64,000 nucleotides of DNA, from the NCBI GenBank assembly GCA_963697525.1, contig OY969087.1, forward strand, positions 6,076,001-6,140,000, given 5' to 3'. The notes beneath the pieces are model-generated. The model ran no database searches. It was not told the DNA's origin and saw only the letters and a list, made by a program, of their open reading frames with translations. The DNA is from Bradymonas sp963697525. Its GTDB lineage: Bacteria > Myxococcota_A > Bradymonadia > Bradymonadales > Bradymonadaceae. The first letter of the stretch is position 1. Each line of letters opens with the position of its first letter. Position numbers and translations under genes: made by a program. Positions 6,797 through 15,441 of the stretch are shown piece after piece.

Positions 6797-9700
6797 CTAA
6801 TCCAGTGCGCCGTCGTCGAGCCGGTCACGTAGCTGGCTGGCCCGGCGTCGTAGGCGCTCGGCCCGTTGGGACTCGTGCGCGGCCTGGACATGCTCGACGG
6901 CCAACTCCAGCAACCACAGATGCCCCGCGTCCAGAGGCGCCTGGGCGATCCACGCTTCATCCAAGGTGTCGAGTCGCCGGTCGAACGAGGGCCAATCTCT
7001 CTGTCCGGCGGCTCTGACCAGGTGGGCCAAGTGGCGCGTATAGCGGGTGTTGTCGGCGCCCTGCTCGGCGAACATCGCCTCGGCGACGCTCAAATACGCG
7101 GCGGCCGCGTCGAACCGCCCCGCCTTCAACTCGACCAACGCGAGATCGAGCCGGGCGTGGGCCACCGACATCAGAAAGCCCGCCTCGCGGCTGAGCTCCT
7201 CGTAGCGGCTAAAATAGGCCCGAGAATGGTCGAGATCACCGCCGAAGAGGGTGAGCTCGCCAAGGCCCTTATTGGAGTGGGCTTCCAATTGTCGAAATCC
7301 CTGCTCACGCCCCTCGTCGAGGACCCGGCGGAACATCGTTTCGGCGCGGGCGTGATTGCCGCGGGCTGCGGCGACGCGAGCCCGCGCTTGCACCGTCGCC
7401 AATTCGAAATACAGGTCTCCCGCCGCCCTGTAACGCTCGCCCGCCTCGCGCAACAGCGCGTTGGCGCGCTCCAACTGGCCAGCGACGGTCAGCATAAAGC
7501 CGTGGACGTGAAACGACTTGGCCAACTCGAGCGCGTCGCCAGCAATCCGAGCCTGCTCGACCGCCTCGTGTCCCGCCTCACAGAATTTGTCCACGTCGCC
7601 CGTCTGGAGGTAGCAGGCCGCCAGGCGCCTGGCCGAGCGCGACATGAGCACATGGTCTGCGATGGCCCGGGAGCGTCGACGCAGCGAGATTGCGCGCTCC
7701 AGCACTGCGTCCGCCGCGCAGCCGCGCAGGAGGTCGCACTCGACGCCGAAGATGTCGTTTTCGATTCGTCGCGGGTCGTCGATCTCGGCGCCCAGTCGGT
7801 CCAGCAGTTCCTCGCGCAACGTGTGCACCTGTTGGAGGACCACGATATCCGCGTTGTTGACGGTGCCTTCGCGATCCTCGGTTAGCAGGTCGAGCGCCTG
7901 TTCGAAGCGTCCGGCCTCGATCAGATGGCGCGCGCGGCGCAGAACCGCCTCACCGGGTTGGTTCGGATAAAGCCGAGCGAGCAACGCCTCGCACTGCCGA
8001 TTGTGCTCGCGCCACCTGCCGGCCTCGCGAGCGGCTCGCTCGATGCTGTCGACCAGCAAGCCGTGCGCGAAGGTCCACCCATCGTCGGCGCGGCGGGCGA
8101 GGCGTCGCTCGACCATCTGGTCGCGAAGCTCGTCGGCGCGGTCGACCCCGACCAGGGCGCAGACTTGCGCCCATTCGCTCGTGTCCACCTCACGCCCCAA
8201 CGCCGCGGCCATCTCGATGGCGCGCAAGCGCGAACCGGCCTCCTCGCCCTCGCCGGTGTGGACCAGCCGGTCGAGGCTGCCCATCCACAGCTCGTGGATG
8301 GTGTCGGGCACCTCGGCCTGGACACCCTCGGCGAGTTCGAAGCCGCGGGGCGTCGAGGCGAGTAGACCGCGTTCGACCCAATCGCCCAGCAGTTGCAGCG
8401 AGAACAGGGGATTTCCCTCAGTGCGCTCGACGAGCAACTCCCCCAGGTGGGCCTCGAGCGGCAGGAGGCGGTCGACAAACTCGCGATGGTCGCGCCGACC
8501 GAGCGGCGCGAGGTCGACCCGAGTGCAGCTCTCGCCGGCCTGCAGGCGTTCGATCCGCTCGCGCAACGCCGGCTGCTCGGCGAGCACGCCCTCGCGCAGC
8601 GTCAAGATCACCAGCGAGGCCAGCGCCTCGGTGGCGTCGGCCAGATGCTCGACCAGCCCGAGGGCCTGCATGCCCCACTGCGCGTCATCGAGCCATAGAA
8701 TCGAGGTCCGCCCCCCCTGAAATCGGCGCACGAATCGAGCGACGAGGGCATGCTTCGCCCTCGCACTGGCGAAGCGAAAGCGCGGCCCATCGACATGTTC
8801 GGCCCCGTAGTCGGTGGGATAGACCAATTCGGTCAACGCGCGGGCGTCGCCCTCCGTGAAGCTGGCCGCGCACCCCAGCGCGGGCAGCTCACCTTGCAGG
8901 AAATCGTAGAATGCGCTGCGCTCGAGATTCCAGGCCTGCAGGCTGCGGCGCACCATGCCCGGCAGCCCCTCGGCGGGCCCCTCCCCGCCCGGGGTGTGCA
9001 CCGCGCGCAGCACCGCGGCCACGCCGAGTTGGTGGGCGCGCGCCGCCATCCACTCGACCAGTCGGCTCTTACCGGCGCCCGCCTCACCGACGACCAGCAC
9101 GATCTTGGGTTGTTGCTCGCGCTGAGCCTGTCTCAAGGCGGCCCACAAGCGGTCTCGCGGACGATCCCGGTCGACGTAGGGGGCTTCTCGAAGCCCAAAG
9201 AGCCCGAGGCCGGTGCCGATTTCAGGCAGCGGCAACTCGCTGCGGCCCCCGGTGCGCCAGTCCTCGGGAATGGGCGTTCGGCCGTCCATCTCGGTGAGAT
9301 GATCTGGCGGCGGTGCCGCGGCGTCGCCAGCGCGTGGCGGCGACGGCTCGTGAGCAGGCACTGTGGTGGCGTAGGCTACGTCCGCCAACGCCGATGTCTC
9401 GTCGAAGTCGATGGTGTCGCCCAAGCCGATGGTGTCGACCTGCTGTGTGGTCGCGGCCGACGACGCCTCGCCACCGGCCGGCCGAGCCGGGGCATTCGCC
9501 GGGCCGCAGACCCCTGTCGAATTCGCCGTCGGCAACGCCCGGGCCGCATCGGCGGCTGTACGAAAGCGCTGCGCGGGGTCGATGGCCATGGCGCGATGCA
9601 CCCACGCCTGTAGCCCATTGGGTACCTCGAAGCGCGGCTCGAGCGCCGGCCGCCCGACCCGGGTATGCTCGACAAACAGCGCCATGGCGTTGGCGGCGCG

Positions 9701-10384
9701 AAACGGGCGACGCCCGCACACCATCTCCCAGGCCATGCACCCCAACGCGTAGATGTCGGTCCACGGCCCATAGTGGCGCCACTGTCCGCGAATCTGCTCC
9801 GGGGGCATATACGCCGGCGTTCCCGACGTGGAGTCCAGCGCGGTGACATCGCGGGTGCGTGCGCCCTCGAGCGCGTGGGCGATGCCAAAATCGGCGAGTT
9901 TGATCGAGAATGGCTGCGCGCCCGAGGCCTCGAAGACCAGGAAATTCTCCGGCTTCAGATCCCGGTGAATGACCCCGCGCGAGTGGGAGAACGCCAGGCC
10001 GTCCAACGCCTGGACGAGCACCCGCCGGACGGCGGTCCAGTCGTGCAGCGGCAGCAGGTCGCGCAAGCTACCACGCTCGGCCAACTCCATGGCGACAAAC
10101 GGGCTTCCCGCCACGAACTCACCATTGGCCCCGTCGCGCGCGGCGGCCCCGACGCGGCCATACTCGAAGAGGTGAACGATATGGGGATGCAACAGCCCCG
10201 CGTGCGCCTGCACCTCACGACGAAACAGCTCGCGGGCGTGGTCGTCTGCCCGCTCGCCTCCGATGACCTTGACGGCCACCTCCATCGCTGTTTGACGGTG
10301 ACGCGCCCGATACACCCGCGCCATGCCCCCCTCGCCGAGGAGTTCTCCCACCTCGAAGGGGCCGAGTTCAACGGTTGGCGTCAT
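6797..10384 (-). CDS. Ser/Thr kinase-ATPase-TPR regulator
   Basis: A 1195-residue multidomain protein. Residues 8-270 are a Hanks-type kinase with glycine loop LGEGGMARVY (15-24), catalytic Lys39 (VAVKV), HRDLKPEN (140-147) and DFG (165-167); all key residues are present, so it should be active. A Pro/Ala/Thr-rich linker follows. Next comes a predicted AAA/NACHT-like ATPase with Walker A GEAGAGKS (about 430-437) and Walker B ILWLDDAQW. The last 450 residues are TPR-like helical repeats. No membrane segment is seen. Such proteins in Myxococcota-type bacteria act as cytoplasmic signalling hubs. The start at 10384 follows GGAGCG; a start 12 nt upstream would include that ribosome site. Confidence 0.92.
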   Translation of the reverse strand: MTPTVELGPFEVGELLGEGGMARVYRARHRQTAMEVAVKVIGGERADDHARELFRREVQAHAGLLHPHIVHLFEYGRVGAAARDGANGEFVAGSPFVAMELAERGSLRDLLPLHDWTAVRRVLVQALDGLAFSHSRGVIHRDLKPENFLVFEASGAQPFSIKLADFGIAHALEGARTRDVTALDSTSGTPAYMPPEQIRGQWRHYGPWTDIYALGCMAWEMVCGRRPFRAANAMALFVEHTRVGRPALEPRFEVPNGLQAWVHRAMAIDPAQRFRTAADAARALPTANSTGVCGPANAPARPAGGEASSAATTQQVDTIGLGDTIDFDETSALADVAYATTVPAHEPSPPRAGDAAAPPPDHLTEMDGRTPIPEDWRTGGRSELPLPEIGTGLGLFGLREAPYVDRDRPRDRLWAALRQAQREQQPKIVLVVGEAGAGKSRLVEWMAARAHQLGVAAVLRAVHTPGGEGPAEGLPGMVRRSLQAWNLERSAFYDFLQGELPALGCAASFTEGDARALTELVYPTDYGAEHVDGPRFRFASARAKHALVARFVRRFQGGRTSILWLDDAQWGMQALGLVEHLADATEALASLVILTLREGVLAEQPALRERIERLQAGESCTRVDLAPLGRRDHREFVDRLLPLEAHLGELLVERTEGNPLFSLQLLGDWVERGLLASTPRGFELAEGVQAEVPDTIHELWMGSLDRLVHTGEGEEAGSRLRAIEMAAALGREVDTSEWAQVCALVGVDRADELRDQMVERRLARRADDGWTFAHGLLVDSIERAAREAGRWREHNRQCEALLARLYPNQPGEAVLRRARHLIEAGRFEQALDLLTEDREGTVNNADIVVLQQVHTLREELLDRLGAEIDDPRRIENDIFGVECDLLRGCAADAVLERAISLRRRSRAIADHVLMSRSARRLAACYLQTGDVDKFCEAGHEAVEQARIAGDALELAKSFHVHGFMLTVAGQLERANALLREAGERYRAAGDLYFELATVQARARVAAARGNHARAETMFRRVLDEGREQGFRQLEAHSNKGLGELTLFGGDLDHSRAYFSRYEELSREAGFLMSVAHARLDLALVELKAGRFDAAAAYLSVAEAMFAEQGADNTRYTRHLAHLVRAAGQRDWPSFDRRLDTLDEAWIAQAPLDAGHLWLLELAVEHVQAAHESQRAERLRRRASQLRDRLDDGALD

Positions 10385-10581
10385 GACGCTCCACAAAAAG
10401 ATTCGGTGACCAGGTAGTCTTTGCCGTCATCGTGACAGGATCGACCGCGCCCGACAACTGCCGCGGCGAGGACGAACTCGCGCACTTTGGCGCCACGCCT
10501 CCGAGCGGAGAAGGCGCCAAATAGTTGATTCTTGTGCCGTGAGGTGTGAGCATCAATCTCCCGACCCACCCAGGAGTTGTT

Positions 10582-11346
10582 GTGCACGTCGCCATCACAG
10601 GAGCATCGGCCGGTATCGGCGAAGCCTTCGTGCGCGAGTTCGCCCGTCATGGCGCCCGCGTCACGCTGGTCGCGCGCAGCGAGGACAAGATGCGCGCCAT
10701 CGCCGACGACCTCGACACCGACACTTTCGTCGCCGCCCAGGACCTCGCCAGGCCGGACACCTGCTGTGAGTGGGTCGCGCCGGCCATCGACGCGCTCGGC
10801 CCGATCGACGTGTTGGTCAACAACGCCGGCATGCAGATCATCGGACCGACCCACGAGGTCAACGTCGATCGCGGCGAAAAGCTGCTCAAGCTCAACGTCT
10901 TCGCCCCCATGCGCCTGACCCGGGCGGTGCTTCCGGGCATGCTCGATCGCGGCAAGGGCACCATCGTCGACATCGCCTCGATGGCCTCGCTCGCCCCGAC
11001 GCCGGGCATGTACTACTACAACGCCTCCAAAGGCGCCCTGGCCGCGGCCTCCGAGGCCCTGCGCGGCGAGCTGCGCGGCAGCGGCGTTCACGTGGTGACG
11101 GTCTACCCGGGGATCATCATGACCGACATGGGCGAGGCCGGCTACGACGCCTACGAGGAGTCCGCGGCGCTGCGCTGGCAGCCCACAGGCACCACCGACA
11201 AGCTCGCGGCCCTGACCTACCGCGCCGTCCAGCGCAAGAAAGCGCGGGTCATCTACCCACGCATGAATGCCCTGGCGCGTTGGTTCCCCACGATCACCCG
11301 CTGGTTCATGGACACCTTCACGCCACCGCTCAAGCAGCAGCGCTAG
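10582..11346 (+). CDS. Short-chain dehydrogenase/reductase
   Basis: An SDR-family NAD(P)-dependent oxidoreductase of 254 residues. The Rossmann motif TGASAGIG is right at the N-terminus, NNAG and a catalytic Ser (IASMAS) follow, and the YxxxK pair is in YNASK. The GTG at 10582 is chosen because AGGAG lies 5 nt upstream and the protein then begins just before the first beta strand, as usual for SDRs. A GTG 36 nt earlier has no spaced ribosome site. The C-terminal part (YPRMNALARWFPTITRWF) resembles SDRs of lipid or ketone metabolism. The substrate is unknown. It is divergent from the kinase gene. Confidence 0.9.
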   Translation: MHVAITGASAGIGEAFVREFARHGARVTLVARSEDKMRAIADDLDTDTFVAAQDLARPDTCCEWVAPAIDALGPIDVLVNNAGMQIIGPTHEVNVDRGEKLLKLNVFAPMRLTRAVLPGMLDRGKGTIVDIASMASLAPTPGMYYYNASKGALAAASEALRGELRGSGVHVVTVYPGIIMTDMGEAGYDAYEESAALRWQPTGTTDKLAALTYRAVQRKKARVIYPRMNALARWFPTITRWFMDTFTPPLKQQR

Positions 11347-11470
11347 GACGAAACAGAGATTCACGCTCGCCGGCAAATTTCTCGTCGCCCTGCCCGCCTC
11401 GACTTCACGAGCTTTTCCAACCAGTTACCACCCGCCTCTCCTCACACGTTGCGCGTCCACCCCAAAAAAC

Positions 11471-11510
11471 ACGCAACGAAACCCGCGGTTTTGCCGAAAA
11501 CCATAATGAG
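11471..11510 (+). promoter_or_regulatory. Conserved promoter-like element, copy 1
   Basis: ACGCAACGA, 12 nt, then TGCCGAAAACCATAATGAG. The same two blocks with the same spacing occur at 38315-38353 and 57158-57196 on the minus strand. CATAAT could be a -10 box and the conserved ACGCAACGA lies at a -35-like distance. Here it is 66 nt before the start of the gene at 11576. Confidence 0.6.
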
Positions 11511-11575
11511 ACGAACGACGAACGTTCGCGCAGTTTTCGACCCCCGAGGTTCAACGCGTGACGCGAGGAGATACC

Positions 11576-11974
11576 GTGAAAGACCGTCCAGGCAACCCGA
11601 ACGACCGTGATCAGACCCGCGACCGCCACCGGCAGGAAACAGCTGGCCTGGCGCGGCGCATCAACGACACGCTCGAGCAATGTCGCCGCTTCGAGACCAT
11701 GAGCCAGACGCTGCAGGAATGGGCCGAGCACTGGTCGACCGAGACGCTGGCGCGCTGGCTCAACCTCGGGCAGCTCCCCATCGAAGAGCGCGAGAAGGCC
11801 CTCATCGCCCTGGCGCTGCAGGCCACCGCCGAGGCCGGCGCCGTCATCGACGCCTACGACCCCTACGGCCACGGGCGCGACCACGAGCTTCTGTACAGGG
11901 TCGCGCGCATCGAGTGGGAGCAGCGCAGCCGCGCGCCACGCGCTCGCCGGTCGAAGAGCCTCTTCTCAAACTGA
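11576..11974 (+). CDS. Hypothetical helical protein
   Basis: A 132-residue soluble protein with no recognised family. Residues 1-30 are very polar and Arg/Asp rich. The rest forms amphipathic helices (TLEQCRRFETMSQTLQEW, REKALIALALQATAEAGAVI) and the tail is basic (RAPRARRSKS). The GTG start at 11576 follows CGAGGAG by 5 nt and is better placed than the ATG-like frame 18 nt earlier. It lies downstream of the conserved promoter-like element, so it may share regulation with the genes at 37.8 and 56.5 kb. Confidence 0.65.
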   Translation: MKDRPGNPNDRDQTRDRHRQETAGLARRINDTLEQCRRFETMSQTLQEWAEHWSTETLARWLNLGQLPIEEREKALIALALQATAEAGAVIDAYDPYGHGRDHELLYRVARIEWEQRSRAPRARRSKSLFSN

Positions 11975-11999
11975 CATCGCCCCTGATAAGTTACTGGCT

Positions 12000-12250
12000 C
12001 CGGTGAACTCTTTGGGGAGTCACGAGATGCCCATATCCGACTACTACAAGAGCCTGCGCGAGCGGTGGCGGCGCCACTACGTGCCCCGGCTCGACGACTG
12101 CGTCGCCTACATTCGCGCGGTGCGCGCGGCGATGTCTTGAGCCAGGGCTTGCCCAGCACCGCGGTGCACGGCGGCTTCCACGCCGCATTCTTGGAGGGCA
12201 GCGTGTTCAATCAATCAATTACTCGCGTCGTTGACCACGAAGTTCTGTAA
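12000..12250 (+). pseudogene. Remnant of a thioesterase-like gene
   Basis: A ribosome site (TTGGGGAGT) leads into a 37-codon ORF (12027-12140, starting MPISDYYKSLRE). In another frame the same stretch continues with TAVHGGFHAAFLEG, which resembles the HGG helix of PaaI-type hotdog thioesterases. The two parts are not in one frame and the gene stops by 12250. A 62-bp copy of the 5' end recurs at 13447-13508. I read this as a decayed duplicate gene. The thioesterase identity is tentative, and the short ORF alone could still be expressed. Confidence 0.4.
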
Positions 12251-12435
12251 CACCGAGTCCCCGAGCACGACGCGCCTGGATGTACTTACTTTTTACTGTT
12301 TCCTGACAGGGACGATGGCCACCGCCGATCGAACGAGCACAGCCCACTTCTCCCGCACCGCTGAACCGCCCCGCGGTGCGGGGAGCGCGTCGTCATTCGA
12401 CCGATTAACTGTCCACGAATACCCAGGAGTTGGAG

Positions 12436-12867
12436 ATGAGTAAGGCCCCCACGAACTACAAGATCAGCGCTCGGTCGAAAAAAGGCGGCCAAGCCGTCGC
12501 CCTGGCCAAGCACGAGCAGATCGATTTCGACGCTTCGACGGCCATGGGCGACGAGTTGCCCGGCCCTGCCGAACTGCTCCTCACCGCATTTTCGGCCTGC
12601 GCGCTCAAAAACGTCGAGCGCTTCTCTGAGCTGCTGCCGTTTCAATACGAGGCGGCCTCCATCGAGGTCGAGGGCGAGCGTCAGGACACGCCACCCAAAT
12701 TCACCCGCATTCGATACACACTCAAGCTCGTCACCGACGAGCCCGAGGCGCGTCTCGCGTTGCTGCACAAGAATATCCGCAAATACGGAACCATCACCAA
12801 CACGTTGGCCGAGGCCTGTGAACTCGACGGCAAACTCATCAAAGTCGACTCGGCCGACGAACTTTGA
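12436..12867 (+). CDS. OsmC-like protein
   Basis: A 143-residue protein of the OsmC/Ohr fold. The hallmark central helix PGPAELLLTAFSACALKNVER carries one of the usual redox Cys, and a second Cys is in the C-terminal AEACELDGK. OsmC-like proteins reduce organic hydroperoxides with Cys pairs, or act on other substrates in less-studied subfamilies; this one is nearer the short OsmC-like type. AGGAG 6 nt before ATG 12436 fixes the start. It is followed by the GyrI-like gene on the same strand. Confidence 0.85.
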   Translation: MSKAPTNYKISARSKKGGQAVALAKHEQIDFDASTAMGDELPGPAELLLTAFSACALKNVERFSELLPFQYEAASIEVEGERQDTPPKFTRIRYTLKLVTDEPEARLALLHKNIRKYGTITNTLAEACELDGKLIKVDSADEL

Positions 12868-12994
12868 TGCGGACCTGCAGGTTCGCGGCTGCGGCGCGGC
12901 CTTTTTTGGTTTCGAGTCGAGCGCGTTCATCGTATGTGTGCATGGAACGCCAGTGACTGGCGCGATTACACCGACACTCTCGAGAGGCGCCTCG

Positions 12995-13438
12995 ATGAAG
13001 ATCCAAGCCAAAGACGAGCTCCATCTGGTGGGCTACCGCATCACCGCTCCGATCGCGGAGCTGTCCACCAAGGTTCCCGAGGCCAACGAGCGCATGCTCG
13101 CCAGGCTCGACGAGGTTGATGGGCGCGCTGATGAGTACCTGCTGAGCGTCGCGCTGGGTGTCGAGAACGGCAGCTACACACAATTTGTGGGCGTGGAGGT
13201 CGACCCGGACGCCGAGGCCCCCGGAGAGATGGAAAAGCTGGAGATGTCCGCCGCCCGCTGGGTCCACTTCGCCCATCACGGCCCGGCCGAAGAGATAGGC
13301 AATAGCATCGGCACGATGCGCCAGTGGGCTGATCACAACGACCAGCCCACTGAGCACGTCTTCGTCATCTCTCGCCCACTTGACGGCGACGGCCCTATCG
13401 ACCTTCTCGTGCGCCTGAGCGACGTCGACCCTGAGTAG
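12995..13438 (+). CDS. GyrI-like/effector-binding domain protein
   Basis: A 147-residue protein resembling the GyrI-like small-molecule-binding domain (SOUL/BmrR C-terminal fold). It contains the typical segment GSYTQFVGVEV and a late AARWVHFAHHGPAEEIGNSI followed by a Trp helix. It has no DNA-binding domain, so it may bind a hydrophobic ligand alone. The ATG at 12995 starts at the first beta strand; AGAGG lies 11 nt upstream. An open frame reaching back to 12818 overlaps the OsmC gene and is unlikely. Confidence 0.7.
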   Translation: MKIQAKDELHLVGYRITAPIAELSTKVPEANERMLARLDEVDGRADEYLLSVALGVENGSYTQFVGVEVDPDAEAPGEMEKLEMSAARWVHFAHHGPAEEIGNSIGTMRQWADHNDQPTEHVFVISRPLDGDGPIDLLVRLSDVDPE

Positions 13439-13446
13439 TCAGGGTT

Positions 13447-13508
13447 CCGGTGAACCCGTTGGGGAGTCGAGCGATGCTCATATCCGACTCCTTCAAGAGC
13501 CTGCGCGA
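13447..13508 (+). repeat. Copy of the 5' end of the remnant at 12000
   Basis: Sixty-two bases, including the GGGGAGTC ribosome site, an ATG and codons for ISDSFKSLRD, match 12000-12061 with about ten differences. Coding then stops matching. It is a partial duplication of the gene start, probably non-functional. Confidence 0.6.
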
Positions 13509-13580
13509 CTTCTCATGGTGCCCGTGGGCGATGCGCTCGGCGACCGCGGGCGCTGCGAGGTCACTGGCCCCTTTTGGCCA

Positions 13581-14012
13581 TCACCGGTCGTCTTCCTCGG
13601 CGGCTTCCCCCGAGATGCGTTTGATGCCCTGGATGCTGTGCTCCAGCGCCTTCTCGACGCCGTCGCGGCGTGGACTCACCACACAGACAAACATCTCCAT
13701 GCCGCGAACCGAAAATTTGCGAACGTCGACGTAGGCTTCATCCGAGTCGAGCTGAAGCTCCTCGCGGAGCATTTCTTCGAGTTCTGCACGCGTGACATCG
13801 TCGGCCTCGAAGAGCCTGGGCGCGAAAGTCGCGAGCATCTTCTCGAGTTCGGGATCGCTCGAGCCGGTGACGTAATGGCCATAGGTGTCGCCGACGGCGA
13901 GGAATTCGAAGCCGTATTCTTCTTTGACGTGCTTGAGCTGCAGGCGAATCGCTTCTTTGGTCTGTTCGCTGCGCTCCTGGCGGCGCTCACCCGGTAACTT
14001 CGAGTCAGACAT
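13581..14012 (-). CDS. Hypothetical protein, acidic, 143 residues
   Basis: A soluble protein starting MSDSKLPGERRQERSEQ, with a Glu/Arg-rich first helix, an alpha/beta middle (FEFLAVGDTYGHYVTGSSD, EAYVDVRKFSV, MFVCVVSP) and an acidic tail. The size and alternating pattern recall roadblock/LC7 or longin-like folds, which act with small GTPases, but there is no decisive motif. The start at 14012 follows GGGAGAG and excludes four earlier codons. No partner GTPase is nearby. Confidence 0.6.
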   Translation of the reverse strand: MSDSKLPGERRQERSEQTKEAIRLQLKHVKEEYGFEFLAVGDTYGHYVTGSSDPELEKMLATFAPRLFEADDVTRAELEEMLREELQLDSDEAYVDVRKFSVRGMEMFVCVVSPRRDGVEKALEHSIQGIKRISGEAAEEDDR

Positions 14013-14183
14013 GGTCTCTCCCAAGCAGTTTCAACATCACATGTGCCCAGAGTGTAGCGGGTTCGCGCGGGAGCACAAATTTTCGGGCCGCCTCTCGTCG
14101 CCACGAAAGACCTCGACCACGCAAGCTGGGGGCGGAGCCCCCATGGCGGGCCGGAGGCCGCGCGCCCCGCCGTTTTGCGAGCC

Positions 14184-14356
14184 CTCGGCGGGCGGGGCTG
14201 CGGCTGCGGTTGCGGTTGCTGGGCGGGACTCCGTGATTGCTGTGGCCCCCTCCGCCTCGCGCCAAACCGCGCGCGAGGCACCTCCCCGCGAGCGGTGGAG
14301 GAGCATCCTCGCCGTTGCCGTAGCGCTTGTGACTCGAGAAATAAAAAAGGACCCGG
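14184..14356 (+). repeat. Long direct repeat, copy A
   Basis: About 170 bp matching 17753-17919, almost identical from GATTGCTGTGGCC to CATCCTCGCCG and again at GAAATAAAAAAGGACCC. It contains a palindrome CCTCGCGC/GCGCGAGG. It ends in CGGCGGGAATCGAA (14354-14367), a 14-bp copy of the 3' end of ssrA (17961-17974). With copy B it bounds an accessory segment of 3.4 kb. Confidence 0.8.
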
Positions 14357-14590
14357 CGGGAATCGAAAACAGAGAGCGCAAAATTGACAAACCACTGAAA
14401 GACAACGACTTTCGACCTAAGCGCCTGTTCTCGTTCCCGTTTCGCCTTTCCATTCAGTGGAAGCCTTCGGAAGCCGAGATCCAACCGACTCCACGGAGTC
14501 AGGGTGCATAGGCGGCACATGATTTAGTCCTTGCAATACAGGCCCGGCTGACGACTCGATGGCCGGAAAGTGTCATTGCCGTGGAATCAC

Positions 14591-14626
14591 AAAACCTCTA
14601 CATTTATTTCTAACCGTGGAGGTTTT
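14591..14626 (+). promoter_or_regulatory. Inverted repeat operator before the AbiEi-like gene
   Basis: AAAACCTC (14591-14598) and GAGGTTTT (14619-14626) are perfect inverted arms around an AT-rich 20-bp centre that may hold the -10 box. The right arm overlaps the ribosome site of the gene. AbiEi antitoxins are known to repress their own operon through inverted repeats. Confidence 0.5.
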
Positions 14627-15238
14627 ATGAGCATCGAAGCCACACAAAAACAGCAGGTTCTCGAACTCGCCCAGGCACACGGGCTTCTAAGCCGCTCCGA
14701 TCTTCGAGAAGCCGAACTACCCGAAGAATACCTATCGCGCCTGGCGGACGACGGTGAACTCGTCGCACTCGCCCCTGGCGTCTACATGGCCCAGGAGTAT
14801 GAGCCCAGCGAGTTTCTCGAGCTGGCGGTGCTCGCGAAAAAAGTTCCCCATGCGGTCATCTTCGGAATCAGCGCGCTGCAGTTTCACAATCTGACCACGC
14901 AGGTAACTCATGCCGTGCAGATCGCCATCGAGCGCGGCAAGTGGGCGCCAAAGCTCGACTGGCCTGCAACTGAGGTCTTTCACATCTCGGGTGAGGCATT
15001 TTCCGCCGGGGTCGAAACTCACACCGTCGAGAAAGACGTTGAAGTAAAGGTCTACTCCGTCGCCAAAACCGTGGCCGACCTCTTCAAGTTCAGAAACACC
15101 TTCGGCCTCGATGTCGCCATCGAGGCGCTAAAGGAAGGGTGGCGGGAGAAACGATTTACGATGGATGAGATTTACGAGTACGCCAAAACCTGCCGAGTGC
15201 AGCGAGTGATGCGACCCTACTTGGAGATGCTCCAATGA
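14627..15238 (+). CDS. AbiEi-type antitoxin/transcriptional regulator
   Basis: A 203-residue protein with an N-terminal winged helix (residues 5-55: LAQAHGLLSRSDLREAELPEEYLSRL, a beta wing DDGELVALAPGVYM) and a C-terminal AbiEi-like domain (VIFGISALQFHNLT, VKVYSVAKTVADLFKFR, then ALKEGWREKRFTMDEIYEYA). AbiEi neutralises the AbiEii nucleotidyltransferase toxin and autoregulates. GGAGG 4 nt before ATG 14627 sets the start and excludes a longer frame. Its TGA overlaps the ATG of a short downstream ORF that looks like a deleted AbiEii. Confidence 0.85.
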   Translation: MSIEATQKQQVLELAQAHGLLSRSDLREAELPEEYLSRLADDGELVALAPGVYMAQEYEPSEFLELAVLAKKVPHAVIFGISALQFHNLTTQVTHAVQIAIERGKWAPKLDWPATEVFHISGEAFSAGVETHTVEKDVEVKVYSVAKTVADLFKFRNTFGLDVAIEALKEGWREKRFTMDEIYEYAKTCRVQRVMRPYLEMLQ

Positions 15239-15396
15239 CGAAAAATATGCGAGCGTTTCTTCGAAAATCGCGACTTGAGGCTCTACCACTCACCGAGGTC
15301 GTTGCACAGGTGCGCAACTTTCTGGAGCCAGTTTCAGACGCGATCGGAGCAGATACAGCGCATGACAGCAAATGGCGCGATGGACAGTGGACGTGA
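15235..15396 (+). pseudogene. Internally deleted AbiEii-like toxin
   Basis: A 53-codon ORF whose ATG overlaps the antitoxin stop (ATGA), as in intact AbiE operons. It starts MTKNMRAFLRK, like the MTKN start of many AbiEii proteins, and jumps to an ending like the usual AbiEii C-terminus (VRNFLEPVSDAIGAD, W-x4-QWT). The nucleotidyltransferase core of about 200 residues, with the GGTDL-type motif, is missing. I read it as an in-frame deletion that disarmed the toxin while keeping the antitoxin. Confidence 0.6.
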
Positions 15397-15441
15397 GCCA
15401 TCGCGCGATGACCAAGCGAGCCGTCGCCGTCAAAATGCACG

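Noticed and set aside
14100..14350. Arg/Pro/Gly-rich frames in the long direct repeat
   Set aside because: Composition is that of GC-rich non-coding sequence, and both copies differ by indels that would break any frame.
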